NCBI GenBank assembly: GCA_021324755.1
Contig: JAJPIL010000007.1
Coordinates: forward strand, 124,001 to 188,000
DNA length: 64,000 nt
DNA from: Pseudomonadota bacterium
Lineage (GTDB): Bacteria; Desulfobacterota; Binatia; Binatales; Binataceae
Direction: 5' to 3'
The first letter of the stretch is position 1. Each line of letters begins with the position of its first letter. The translations under genes and the position numbers were made by a program. Shown here in pieces: positions 18,549-27,438 of the stretch. The notes below the pieces were generated by a model, which saw only the letters and a program-made list of their open reading frames with translations, ran no database searches and had not been told where the DNA came from.

Positions 18549-21500
18549 ATGGTCGACGATAAACCCAAGACTTCTGACCACATTGATGGTCAGTCCGCTG
18601 GCGAAGCATTAGATAAGCCAGATCGCTTAGACGAACAGACTCGCGCACGCGAGCCTTCTTTAGAAGCCGCCACGACCTCCAGCCAGTCTGGGCCGCATAA
18701 GGCCGATGAACCTCGTAGCTCGTTACAAACATCCGACGGCGAACCTGGTTCGGCAGGCAACGGTGACGACCACGTCGATCTTTCTGGCAGCACTGTCCCA
18801 GCTTTTTCGCTGCGCAACCCACATCTGACGATCGTCATCGCCATAATCATCGCGATCCTAGGAACTGTGGCGTTCATGCAGATGCCGATCGACGTTTTCC
18901 CTCGTTTGCATATAAAAGCTGCCGTCGTGGGCACGTTTTATCCGGGGTTTGCGCCCTTGGCTATCGAAGCCAATATCACGAGCCGTTACGAGCGATTTTT
19001 TACGCTCGGCGCTGGTATCGAGCATATCGAGTCGCGCTCGGTTTACGGATGCAGCATCATCTTTGTTTATTTTCACGAGGACGTGAACATTTATGCGGGT
19101 GCGGCAAGCTTGGCTACGTTGGCGATGGGGGATCTTGGGCTAATGCCGCCCGGTACGTTGCCGCCGATTGTTTTACCCTACAACACTGCGTCTTCTCTTC
19201 CAGTAATCCTGGTAACGATCACGGGTCCCTACAGTCAGATCAGGCTACAAAACAACGCCCGCTATAACGTGCGCAATTTCTTGGCAACCGTGCACGGCGC
19301 GTCCGTTCCCTACCCCTTTGGCGGAAAAATCCGCCAAATCATGGCCTACGTGGAGCGCCAGAAACTTCAGGCGCGTGGCCTTACGGTGATGGACGTAGTC
19401 AACGCGATAAACGAAACCAACCAGATCGTTCCAGCCGGCGACGCGAAGATCGGCAACTTCGACTGGTACGTGTACGCCAATGCTGAAATTCCGCATCCAG
19501 AGGACCTGGACCGCGTTCCAATCTTCACCGGTCGTGACGAGGCACCCATATATTTCGGCGACGTCGGCAAAGGAATGGACGACGCCCAGTTACAGTATAA
19601 CCTGGTGCTTATAGACGGCCGACCGTCGGTCTACATCCCGGTCTTTAAGCAAACCGGCGCCAACACTCTCGAGGTGATCGAGGGCGTCAAACGAGCTCTC
19701 CCCAACGTTACGGGTCTTCGGCCAGGGATGAAGCTTGGCACCTTGTTCAGTCAGGAGAGCACCATTATGGACGCCGTCGAGGCTCTGGAGCACGAGGCTA
19801 TCAGCGGAGCGATTCTAGCCTCGATGATGATTCTCCTGTTCCTTGGCGACCTTCGGTCGACTTTTGCGATTTTTCTCTCGATACCTCTGTCCATTCTTAC
19901 CGGCGTGCTTTGCCTCTGGCTGATGCACAACACGATTAACGTCATGACGCTGGGCGGGTTCACCCTTGCTATTGGCCGTCTGGTGGACGATTCAACGGTC
20001 GTGCTGGAAAATATCAATCGTCATCTAAGGATGGGCAAATCGCCGCTGCGCGCCGCGCTGGAGGGCGCGGACGAGGTCACGTTCGCCATTCTCGCTTCAA
20101 CGACAACAACGGTTGTGGTCTTTCTACCTGTCATTTTCCTTTGGGGCGTCTCCAAGTACTTGTTTAGCGCGCTGGCGCTTGCAGTGGCTTTTTCGATGTT
20201 CGCCTCTTATCGTGAATCGATGATGATCGTTCCGCTCTACTGCGCCTACTTTCTTTCGGTGGAGTCCGCGCGTAAGGCTGCAGCCCGGGAAGAAGGCACG
20301 TCCGACGAAAAAGGCATCATAGTGGCGTTCAACCGGTTGTACGGCCGTTTCAATGAACGGTTTGCGCAATGGCTTGATTTCGCGCTCGATCACAAGCCAG
20401 CCCTCATTACGATCATCACGGTGACGTTCGTGGCGTCGATGACCCTGTTTACCAAACTTGGAAGCCGGATGTTTCCTCGCGTTGACGCCGGCAAGTTCGT
20501 CATCACCTTTCGCACGCCTCCAGGTACGCGGCTCGAAATTACTACTGCAATCGGTAAGAAGATCGACCGAATCATTCGCCGTATCATTCCGCCGAGCGAT
20601 TTGAACACGGTGGTGGAAAATCTGGGCGTAGTGCCATTGATCTCGGCTATTTACACCACCAACGCGGGCGAGGACGACGGCCAGATATTCGTCGACCTCA
20701 AAGAGGGGCACAAAGGTTCTACGTTCGACTATGAGGAGCGCGTCAGGAGAGCTCTGGAAGAGGAGTTGCCGGAAATACAGACCTTTTTTTCCTCCGGCAG
20801 TATTATCGACGCTGTGCTCAACTTCGGCAGCCAGGCGGCGATCGACGTCCAGCTTAGCGCGCCGATGATCGAGCCCTACTCCCACATGTTCGCCTTTGCG
20901 CGCCGTCTAAAAGCGAGGCTCGACCAGCTCCCAGAAGTCCGCCAGACATTTATCAAGCAGCGCGACGACTATCCTTCGCTGAAAGTCGACGTCGACCGTG
21001 AAAAGGCCGCACGATTGGGTGTGACCGAACGCGACGTAGTTACGGCCTTGATTACCGCACTTGATAACAACGAAATGATAAAACCTTCGATTTGGATCGA
21101 CCCCGAGTCAGGTGACGACTACTATCTGAGCGCACAGTACTTCGAACACAAGATAAATTCCTTTGAGACAATTTTGAACTTGCCTGTGGGGTCGCGCTTC
21201 AATGGCATGACAACTTACATGGGCCATCCGGAGAAGCGTTACAGTGGAGCCTCTGGACACATGCAGCCCGTGCTGTTGCGCGAGGTGGCCACTCTCAAAC
21301 GCGAAAGGTCAGTTGCCGAAGCCGACCATTACAACATCCAGCGTGTGGTCGACATCCTTATCGCTCCGCGGACGAAGGATTGGGGTGGAACCCTGGACGC
21401 CGTGCAAAAGGCGGTCAGCGAGATCCCGCCTCCTGACCCGATTCGCGTCTACTACCGCGGCTCTGTTGTGTTTATGAAGAAATCGTTCCAGAGCTTTTAC

Positions 21501-22022
21501 GGCGGCTTCGTCTTGACCGTGATTATCGTTTACCTAATCGGCGTGGCGCAGGGACGGTCATGGCTTGACCCGTTCATCTTCCTGTTCTCGATTCCGATGG
21601 GCTTGATTGGAGTGGCATGGATGCTTTATCTGACCAACACCACGCTGAACATCGAGTCGATGATGGGCATAATCGTGATGATCGGGATCGTTCACTCCAA
21701 CGTCATACTGCTCATCGAGTTTGCCAACGAGCGACGCAAAGAGGGTATGCCGTTGCGCGAAGCGATAGTGCAAGCGGCGCGAATCCGGATGCGTCCCATC
21801 CTGATGACCACGCTGGCCACGCTCGCCGCGCTCACGCCGGTGGCGCTCAAGCTCGAATCCGGCTCCGAAGCTTCGGTCCCATTAGCACGCACTGTTATCG
21901 GCGGCCTTACGGTTTCGACCTTCATGACGCTGTTTCTCGCTCCAGCTTTGTGGGAAACCTTCTACACCTGGAAACAACGCTTAGCTGAAAGACGCCAAGT
22001 CCGACGACCAAAGGTCGCTTAA
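18549..22022 (+). CDS. RND-family efflux permease with N-terminal acidic extension
   Basis: Inner-membrane proton-driven pump of the AcrB/HME superfamily, 1157 residues. After a hydrophilic tail of about 85 residues (residues 1-85, rich in Ser, Asp, Glu) comes FSLRNPHLTIVIAIIIAILG, the first membrane helix with PIDVFPRL, a periplasmic porter domain, then helices with LAIGRLVDDSTVVLENINRH carrying the paired proton-relay aspartates near residues 479-480. The second half repeats the layout and has RMRPILMTTLATLAAL. The usual lysine of the C-terminal half (AcrB Lys940) is replaced in IGIVHSNVILLIEFAN. No adaptor or outer-membrane-channel gene is adjacent. The substrate is unknown. The start ATG has no clear ribosome-binding site. 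Confidence 0.93.
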   Translation: MVDDKPKTSDHIDGQSAGEALDKPDRLDEQTRAREPSLEAATTSSQSGPHKADEPRSSLQTSDGEPGSAGNGDDHVDLSGSTVPAFSLRNPHLTIVIAIIIAILGTVAFMQMPIDVFPRLHIKAAVVGTFYPGFAPLAIEANITSRYERFFTLGAGIEHIESRSVYGCSIIFVYFHEDVNIYAGAASLATLAMGDLGLMPPGTLPPIVLPYNTASSLPVILVTITGPYSQIRLQNNARYNVRNFLATVHGASVPYPFGGKIRQIMAYVERQKLQARGLTVMDVVNAINETNQIVPAGDAKIGNFDWYVYANAEIPHPEDLDRVPIFTGRDEAPIYFGDVGKGMDDAQLQYNLVLIDGRPSVYIPVFKQTGANTLEVIEGVKRALPNVTGLRPGMKLGTLFSQESTIMDAVEALEHEAISGAILASMMILLFLGDLRSTFAIFLSIPLSILTGVLCLWLMHNTINVMTLGGFTLAIGRLVDDSTVVLENINRHLRMGKSPLRAALEGADEVTFAILASTTTTVVVFLPVIFLWGVSKYLFSALALAVAFSMFASYRESMMIVPLYCAYFLSVESARKAAAREEGTSDEKGIIVAFNRLYGRFNERFAQWLDFALDHKPALITIITVTFVASMTLFTKLGSRMFPRVDAGKFVITFRTPPGTRLEITTAIGKKIDRIIRRIIPPSDLNTVVENLGVVPLISAIYTTNAGEDDGQIFVDLKEGHKGSTFDYEERVRRALEEELPEIQTFFSSGSIIDAVLNFGSQAAIDVQLSAPMIEPYSHMFAFARRLKARLDQLPEVRQTFIKQRDDYPSLKVDVDREKAARLGVTERDVVTALITALDNNEMIKPSIWIDPESGDDYYLSAQYFEHKINSFETILNLPVGSRFNGMTTYMGHPEKRYSGASGHMQPVLLREVATLKRERSVAEADHYNIQRVVDILIAPRTKDWGGTLDAVQKAVSEIPPPDPIRVYYRGSVVFMKKSFQSFYGGFVLTVIIVYLIGVAQGRSWLDPFIFLFSIPMGLIGVAWMLYLTNTTLNIESMMGIIVMIGIVHSNVILLIEFANERRKEGMPLREAIVQAARIRMRPILMTTLATLAALTPVALKLESGSEASVPLARTVIGGLTVSTFMTLFLAPALWETFYTWKQRLAERRQVRRPKVA

Positions 22023-22038
22023 TTTCGACCGGCTAGCC

Positions 22039-22053
22039 CTCGACCGTGTCGAG
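22039..22053. terminator. Weak hairpin between convergent RND and lipoprotein genes
   Basis: CTCGAC and GTCGAG form a six-base stem with a CGT loop, followed on the plus strand by TTT. It lies in the 39-base gap between two convergent genes. The T tract is short, so the assignment is tentative. Confidence 0.3.
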
Positions 22054-22061
22054 TTTGCGCC

Positions 22062-22643
22062 CTAGAAGTTAAGCTCGAGCCACCGTATAAAGGCCCACTT
22101 CGACTCAACCTTAGGGGGCGTCAACCATCCAGGCTCTTTGCTTAGGGCCGCGGCAGCGGGTAATTCCTCGAACTTGAACGGTCCGGGCTGGTAGCCTGCT
22201 CGCACCATAACGTTGCGAATTGCCGAGGGTTCGACCGCAACTCCGGGCTTGAAGTCGAGCGTCATAAGAGCATCGGGCATATCGAACTTGTAGCGCGCAA
22301 GTCCGTCAAGCTTGTATAGGCGAACCACCAGATTGAACACGCCGCGGGGGGAAAATACACCCAGGATTGTCACTTTAACTCGTATGAAGTGCCCGGGCGC
22401 GGGCTTAACGATGGTCGGGGAATTAGGGGATGTCTGGTTTTGATGGTTGGCTAGGTGCGTTTCGGATTCGCTAGGGTGCGCCGTTGGAGCACATCCCACC
22501 AGCAAAAGCTCGAGAATCACGACGATACAGACAAGCAACTGCCGCTTGAGTAATTTTCGCTGCGCAGGGATCGGCAAAAAAGAGGCGCGTGGATCGAATG
22601 ACTCTGGCCCCACATCGGCTCGGCGGAACCCGTTCGTGATCAT
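22062..22643 (-). CDS. Lipoprotein with a cysteine-less HMA-like domain
   Basis: A 193-residue exported protein. The hydrophobic stretch ends in LELLLVGCAPT, a good lipobox with the cysteine as lipidation site. The n-region before it is unusually long (about 35 residues). After a short linker the region HFIRVKVTILGVFSPRGVF to VMVRAGYQPGPF follows the beta-alpha-beta pattern of heavy-metal-associated domains: a strand, the metal loop position, a helix, LDGL, a strand, PGV, a helix and AGY. The CxxC pair expected in the loop is absent (GVFSPRG). The ATG at 22643 overlaps the stop of the upstream gene as ATGA, so the two are translationally coupled. The function is unknown; the HMA reading is inference. 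Confidence 0.7.
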   Translation of the reverse strand: MITNGFRRADVGPESFDPRASFLPIPAQRKLLKRQLLVCIVVILELLLVGCAPTAHPSESETHLANHQNQTSPNSPTIVKPAPGHFIRVKVTILGVFSPRGVFNLVVRLYKLDGLARYKFDMPDALMTLDFKPGVAVEPSAIRNVMVRAGYQPGPFKFEELPAAAALSKEPGWLTPPKVESKWAFIRWLELNF

Positions 22644-23581
22644 CTCGAGATCCACGACGGCATCGCAAGGTAATACTCAAAGAAAACCAGAAAAGCTACC
22701 GTGTTGCTCAGTCGATCGGGTCCGTTAAGCTTTTGCAACAATGGGACACCAACCAACGCCCCAGCCTCCCAGTATATATATTGCAATTGGATTCCACCCC
22801 AGAAGAGCCACGTAAAACCACCCGTGCTATTGTCAGTCACACCGTTAATCCTACTGCGCGCATCCCAGATCAGGTTGGTCTCAAAATCGAGCCATACGAA
22901 ATAAGGCACGTGGTCGGTGGGCAGTGGATAGGGCCAAAGCCTTATTTGAAACTGGCCGTCGGTTCGCACCTCGTCGCCAAGCCGGTAACCAGGAGAAGCG
23001 GGTGGGTTGGCGCGCCAGGTCGCGTCCCAACTGATCTCGTGCACCGGATTGTCCCAGGCTGCTGTGACGCCCAGATAAGGGTCGACCGAACCCGAACCGG
23101 ACTGCATCTGTTCGGGCAACAAACCAAGGTGATCGGACTTGTCGTAGTAGCCAGTGGGAAGAAACGCGCCAGCAAGCGGCGCGACCCGGATCGTGTTGAG
23201 CGGCCAGTCGATATCTACCAAAGTATAACGGGCGAAAAACAAAGTGTCTCCGAAGCCGCTAGCGCTACGCGTCACTCGACCCCGCGCCGTATCCTGCCCC
23301 ATCAAGGCGAATTGCTGTTCTGGCTCGAGCGCCAAGGCAAGCGTAGATGTGGCACCGTAAAAAAATGTGGTAGGAAACTGCACTAAACTCAGATCGCGGT
23401 CAAGAGGGCTCGAGTCGTGAAAGTCAAAAAACGGTTGCGAAGTGAACCGGACTAAAAGCTGGTCCTGCGATATCGGCAACGCGGTGATAAATGTCGCGGG
23501 GGAGGCAAGGGCCGGCAAGGCGTGGCCCGCCATTAATGCAAACGCCAAAAGCAAGATGAGAGCTTGTCGGTTCAGCCGCAT
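22640..23581 (-). CDS. Secreted, probable outer-membrane beta-barrel protein (Phenol_MetA_deg-like)
   Basis: The N-terminal signal peptide MRLNRQALILLLAFALMAG followed by ALPALAS gives a clear cleavage site. The mature part is rich in alternating aromatic and polar residues (YTLVDIDWPLNTIRVAPLAGAF, the later FTWLFWGGIQLQYIYWEAGA segment) and ends in a hydrophobic strand, the style of outer-membrane beta-barrels annotated as MetA-pathway phenol-degradation or transporter proteins. The start at 23581 places the signal peptide first; an ATG at 23686 with a GAGG site six bases upstream is an alternative that would give a long n-region. It is coupled by ATGA overlap to the downstream HMA-like lipoprotein. 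The substrate is unknown. Confidence 0.7.
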   Translation of the reverse strand: MRLNRQALILLLAFALMAGHALPALASPATFITALPISQDQLLVRFTSQPFFDFHDSSPLDRDLSLVQFPTTFFYGATSTLALALEPEQQFALMGQDTARGRVTRSASGFGDTLFFARYTLVDIDWPLNTIRVAPLAGAFLPTGYYDKSDHLGLLPEQMQSGSGSVDPYLGVTAAWDNPVHEISWDATWRANPPASPGYRLGDEVRTDGQFQIRLWPYPLPTDHVPYFVWLDFETNLIWDARSRINGVTDNSTGGFTWLFWGGIQLQYIYWEAGALVGVPLLQKLNGPDRLSNTVAFLVFFEYYLAMPSWISR

Positions 23582-23928
23582 CACCGTGCGGTCGGCTGAG
23601 TTTTTGCAACGACACCAAAGCTTCCGTAGCACGTCTGCTTTTCGGCGCCTCGCCCATGGTATCCCAGCGGCTTTCGTGCGTGCCATCTTAAACCTCGGTT
23701 CAACTAACACAACTATACCATCGTCTTCTCCTGTCGGCGGCGACAGCGCTGTTACATGCGGCAAGAAAGTTTCCTGGCAAACGAGTGGTCTAGCAAGCGA
23801 GTCGAAGTTCGCCACGCTCCGACACGGCGCGATTTGCCTAGATGGTCAGCCTGTGAAGTTCTGTTCGTCTGCTCAAAGCTACTTTTGATGCCCCACCCGC
23901 CGATGGTTCGCGCTCTCCGCAAAGAAAC

Positions 23929-23957
23929 TTGACAACTGAGCAGGGCAGCTATAAGAT
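23929..23957 (+). promoter_or_regulatory. Sigma-70-type promoter for the secreted protein/TonB receptor genes
   Basis: TTGACA at 23929-23934 matches the consensus perfectly. TAAGAT at 23952-23957 lies 17 bases downstream; an overlapping TATAAG at 23950 is a second choice with a 15-base spacer. Transcription would begin near 23964, giving a leader of about 260 bases. Confidence 0.5.
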
Positions 23958-24054
23958 TGCCCGCCGAGCAGAAATTTAGGGGGCGACGCTGTTTCCGCCC
24001 AGGGTGACCTTGCTAGCATTAGCTTTGCCAATACCTGCCGAACAAGTATGCTTC

Positions 24055-24123
24055 TTTGCCGACCCCAGCAGTTGGCGGTCTTCATCGGTGGATCGGGAGT
24101 CGCACCCTTTGATGCTCGGCAAA
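24055..24123 (+). promoter_or_regulatory. Candidate structured leader RNA
   Basis: TTTGCCGA (24055-24062) and TCGGCAAA (24116-24123) are perfect complements that would close a structure of about 70 bases, with smaller inner pairings such as GGG/CCC around 24095-24107. It lies inside the long leader ahead of a secreted protein and a TonB-dependent receptor gene. I do not recognise a known riboswitch; no cobalamin-box sequence is visible. Confidence 0.3.
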
Positions 24124-24224
24124 ACCGCTTTTTCGCCTAGATCGGCGCCGACGCGCATCGATACTTGTTGCGCTTTGGGCCACCACGGTAGGAGAATCAG
24201 GGTGCTTAGTCTACGGAGGGGGCG

Positions 24225-24554
24225 TTGGCGGTCATAAAAAGCCTTAGTGCCACGAGCCTGGGCCGCAAGCGGTTGTTAGTCTTTCTGTTTGCGGTCGCGT
24301 TGCTATTTTGCTCGCTGCCCTGTTTCTCCGGTGTCGTTGTCGTTTTTGACGCCCAACCCAGCTTTACGCTCGACATATGCGGCGGAGCATCCGCGTTCGA
24401 CCGGTCACCCAGTCCGAACCTGCTCGCACCGCCAGTGAAGAGCGAAGTTGTAACTCCCCTAATTCAACTAGGGTTTGTTTGGAACAGTGCAGGGCCGCAG
24501 CGTTTACGCGCACCTGACGCTCCCGATACCCCTCCACCTCGGCCTTCCATCTGA
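24225..24554 (+). CDS. Small secreted protein of unknown function
   Basis: A 109-residue protein with a positively charged start, the hydrophobic core LLVFLFAVALLFCSLPCFSG and a short mature part with LDICGGASAFDRSPSPN, ending in a proline-rich tail. A strong GGAGGGG ribosome-binding site precedes a non-ATG (GTG/TTG-type) start. It is followed by a hairpin and then, in the same direction, a TonB-dependent receptor gene, so it may belong to the same uptake or sensing function. I do not recognise the family. Short, cysteine-containing secreted proteins of this kind occur beside TonB receptors, but no function can be assigned. Confidence 0.6.
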   Translation: MAVIKSLSATSLGRKRLLVFLFAVALLFCSLPCFSGVVVVFDAQPSFTLDICGGASAFDRSPSPNLLAPPVKSEVVTPLIQLGFVWNSAGPQRLRAPDAPDTPPPRPSI

Positions 24555-24933
24555 AGGCGTCACCGCTGGTTCGATTTTAGCTTCGTTAGCCTAACCGGCG
24601 GTCGCCTTTCTCCAATTCAATAGCAATCTTGTCGGTGGCAGTGCGCTCGCGGGCGCGGGTAGTCCGCGCATTTGCGCCCGCTTTTCATAGGACTGACAAG
24701 TCCCACCAGGCGACTGCCGGCGCTTTCGACCAGCAGTGAGCTGTCCGCCGACAAGTTTGCATCAGTAAAGCCGTCCGCGTCGATACCGCTCGGCGGTTCG
24801 CCCATATGTTGTGTCGTCGAGGTTCAGCCCGACCACAAGGCAAACGGGCGGTGTCGATTCGCAGAGTTGTCGCAAAACACGTGAAATTGTCGCTGTCCAT
24901 TACTTAACCCAGCTGCCATGGGGAGGATTGGAA
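24555..24933 (+). other. Intergenic region between the small secreted protein and the TonB receptor
   Basis: It holds a hairpin with a short T run at 24649-24685 and the GGGAGGA ribosome-binding site of the receptor gene at about 24920. No gene is supported in it. Confidence 0.5.
24649..24685 (+). terminator. Hairpin terminator or attenuator before the TonB receptor gene
   Basis: GCGGGCGC (24649-24656) pairs with GCGCCCGC (24674-24681) across a 17-base loop and is followed by TTTT. It could end the transcript of the small secreted protein or reduce read-through into the receptor gene. Confidence 0.45.
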
Positions 24934-27438
24934 ATGGCAATCGCGGAGCTTTGGCCTGGGGAACCGCAGGTAGAAGATTTGCGTGAAGCTCAAGACAGAT
25001 TGAGTTCGGGCAGCAACTTTATTAGGGGCTGGCTTGGTTTTTTAGTCTTGCTTTGTGCGTTGATTTCGATTCCTGTTGCGCCCCACACTTCAGCGGCGGC
25101 GCAAAAGGGGGCAAAGCTTTCGGGCGAGGTGAAAGATGCTTTAGGACACGGGATTCCAAGGGTCGAGATAAAGTTGATCGATCAGTCAGGAAAAGTAGTC
25201 GCACGAGTTCTTACGGGGGACGACGGAAAGTTCTCGATTCCGCATGTAGAGCCGGGAACATACGTAATCAGCGCTGAAAAGATTCAATTCCGGACAGCTC
25301 AAGCCGTAGTAACCGTAGGTTCACTTGGTTCCCCTGGAACTATTTCTCTGGTGCTGGAGTCGATGGGGCCGCTAACGATGGCGGTTCGAGTCAAGCAGTT
25401 CAGCCATGCTCAGAACAGCATATCGTCGGCCGGCACGAGTCAGTTCACCTACAGCGCCAAGGATATCAATGACATGCCGCTTGGCGAGCAAGAAGATGTG
25501 AACGACGTAATGGAGCTGATGCCGGGAGTGGTGCGCGACGCCAACGGTCAGTTCCACATACGGGGAGAGATGCAAAACTTTCAGTGGCGAATAAATGGAG
25601 TAATGCTGCCGGTGGATACCACTAACGGATTCGTCCAGTTCTTGCAACCTCGCTTTGTCGACCATATAAGCCTGCTGGATGGAATTTTGCCCGCTGAGTA
25701 CGGCTACCGGAATGCGGGAGTGATCGATATTCATACCAGGGACGGTTGCAATCTTCAGGGAGGCGACGCCACGCTCTTTGGTGGCCAGCGCCAAACCGTA
25801 AATCCGGCCTTCGAGTACGGGGGATGCGGGACGAATTATTCCTACTACGTCACAGGGTACTATAAGCAGAGCGACTTGGGACTGAGTCAAGCCACTCCTG
25901 GACCCACGCCGATCCACGACTTTGTGCACGAAGGACAGGGCTTTGGTTATTTTTCTTATCAGCTGTCGCCCTTTGTGAAGTTGAGCCTTTTCGGGGGGCT
26001 CGAAGTCAATAACAACCAATTCCCGAATTGGCCTGGTGTCGTGCCGCAATACACGCTTGCCGGCGTGAATCCGGCAAACTACCCTTCCACCGCACTGAAT
26101 GAGAACCTGAACACGCGAACGTATTTCGGCGTAGCAGCGTTACAAGGAACGTCCGGCAAACTCGATTACCAGCTTGCTTATGCCACCCATTACGTGACCA
26201 TCAACTTCCTCCCAGATCCGATCGGCGATCTGATTTATCTAGGCGTTGCATCCAACGTTTTTCACAGTGACTACGCCAACCAGCTGACGGGCGATTTCGT
26301 ATACCATCTTAGCGAGGCGCATACGGTTAACTTCGGCTTTTATGCCGGCGAGTATGGTGTCGAGCTAGACGACACCTCCTTGGTCTTTCCTGCGGCCATC
26401 GTCAACGGCCAGCTGGTGCAGACGAGCGACATCCCAATCACAGTTGTGGACAACCTTAACAAAATAAACTGGCTACTCGGGATTTATGCGGGCGATACAT
26501 GGCATATCACGAAAAAATTCAGCCTGATCTACGGGGCACGGTTCGATCAGATGCTCGGCTTCGTAAACGACAATGCCTTCACACCGCGCGTCAACGCGCT
26601 TTATCAGGCCAGCGAGACCCTTACGCTTCATGCCGGTGTGGCGCGCTACTTCCAGACGCCTGAGTTCGAAGCTATCACCACCAGGAGCGCCTCGGCCTTC
26701 GCCAATACCACTCAGATGATATTCGGGTATCCGGTCGCTATTAGATATCTGCCTTTGCCCGAGACCGACACTTATTTCGACGTCGGGGCGGCCAAACGCA
26801 TTTCGCCCCATCTTGTTTATTCCACTGACGGTTACTTCTTTTTTGCCCACAACGAAATCGATACCGGCCAACTCGGCGAAACTCCGATATACGCTCCTTT
26901 CAACTGGAAGCACGGCCGTAACTGGGGGGTCGAAAACAGTCTCACTTATAACGCCGGCAACTGGACAGCGGTGCTCAATTACACCTATTCGATGTCTGAA
27001 GGCGAGATCTTGTCGACCGGTCAATTCAATTTTTCTCCAGAAGAGGTCATTTTCTTACTCAATCACTTCGAGCCGATGGACCACGCCGAGGAACACGTGG
27101 TCGAGACCTTTGTTACTTACCGCCTGGGCCGTTGGATGTTCACCGCCGATAGCTTGTTCGGCAGCGGCCTTTGCGGAGGGTTTGCCAATACCGAAAAGAT
27201 GCCCGTCTACTGGCAGGTTGACGCGGGCGTGGGGCGCTCGTTTTACATTCCAGCTCTAGCGCGCGATATTGTCAGTCGACTAAGCATAGTGAACATCTTC
27301 AACCGCACGAACCTTGCACGCAACGGCACGGGTATTGGCGTATTCGCGCCGTCGTACTACCCTCGCCTAGCGGTTTACGGCTGGATCGAAGTGCCGTTCG
27401 GGTCCTCTCGTGCGAGCCTGCCCGGTTTCACTCCGTAG
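24934..27438 (+). CDS. TonB-dependent receptor with N-terminal carboxypeptidase-regulatory-like domain
   Basis: Outer-membrane receptor of about 834 residues. A signal-type hydrophobic segment (GWLGFLVLLCALISIPVAP) is followed by a CarboxypepD_reg-like beta domain (GEVKDALGHGIPRVEIKLID, GKFSIPHVEPGTYVISAE), a plug with VMELMPGVVRDANGQFHIRG, and a long beta-barrel of alternating aromatic strands ending in RLAVYGWIEVPFG. The ATG at 24934 was chosen because GGGAGGA lies eight bases upstream; the longer frame to 24811 has no such site. Such receptors import scarce ligands such as metal chelates, carbohydrates or cobalamin using TonB energy; this ligand is unknown. The 3' end overlaps the convergent uvrC by 11 bases. 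Confidence 0.88.
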   Translation: MAIAELWPGEPQVEDLREAQDRLSSGSNFIRGWLGFLVLLCALISIPVAPHTSAAAQKGAKLSGEVKDALGHGIPRVEIKLIDQSGKVVARVLTGDDGKFSIPHVEPGTYVISAEKIQFRTAQAVVTVGSLGSPGTISLVLESMGPLTMAVRVKQFSHAQNSISSAGTSQFTYSAKDINDMPLGEQEDVNDVMELMPGVVRDANGQFHIRGEMQNFQWRINGVMLPVDTTNGFVQFLQPRFVDHISLLDGILPAEYGYRNAGVIDIHTRDGCNLQGGDATLFGGQRQTVNPAFEYGGCGTNYSYYVTGYYKQSDLGLSQATPGPTPIHDFVHEGQGFGYFSYQLSPFVKLSLFGGLEVNNNQFPNWPGVVPQYTLAGVNPANYPSTALNENLNTRTYFGVAALQGTSGKLDYQLAYATHYVTINFLPDPIGDLIYLGVASNVFHSDYANQLTGDFVYHLSEAHTVNFGFYAGEYGVELDDTSLVFPAAIVNGQLVQTSDIPITVVDNLNKINWLLGIYAGDTWHITKKFSLIYGARFDQMLGFVNDNAFTPRVNALYQASETLTLHAGVARYFQTPEFEAITTRSASAFANTTQMIFGYPVAIRYLPLPETDTYFDVGAAKRISPHLVYSTDGYFFFAHNEIDTGQLGETPIYAPFNWKHGRNWGVENSLTYNAGNWTAVLNYTYSMSEGEILSTGQFNFSPEEVIFLLNHFEPMDHAEEHVVETFVTYRLGRWMFTADSLFGSGLCGGFANTEKMPVYWQVDAGVGRSFYIPALARDIVSRLSIVNIFNRTNLARNGTGIGVFAPSYYPRLAVYGWIEVPFGSSRASLPGFTP

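Larger units (their letters stand above)
23582..24224. other. Divergent upstream region between the barrel protein and the small secreted protein
   Basis: It contains the candidate promoter at 23929-23957 and the long leader of the plus-strand genes. If the barrel gene starts at 23686, the first 105 bases are coding. No other supported gene is present; the open frames here lack plausible protein features. Confidence 0.5.

Noticed and set aside
23960-24224. Cobalamin riboswitch ahead of the TonB receptor gene
   Set aside because: The conserved B12-box segments are not visible; only an unclassified inverted repeat is present.
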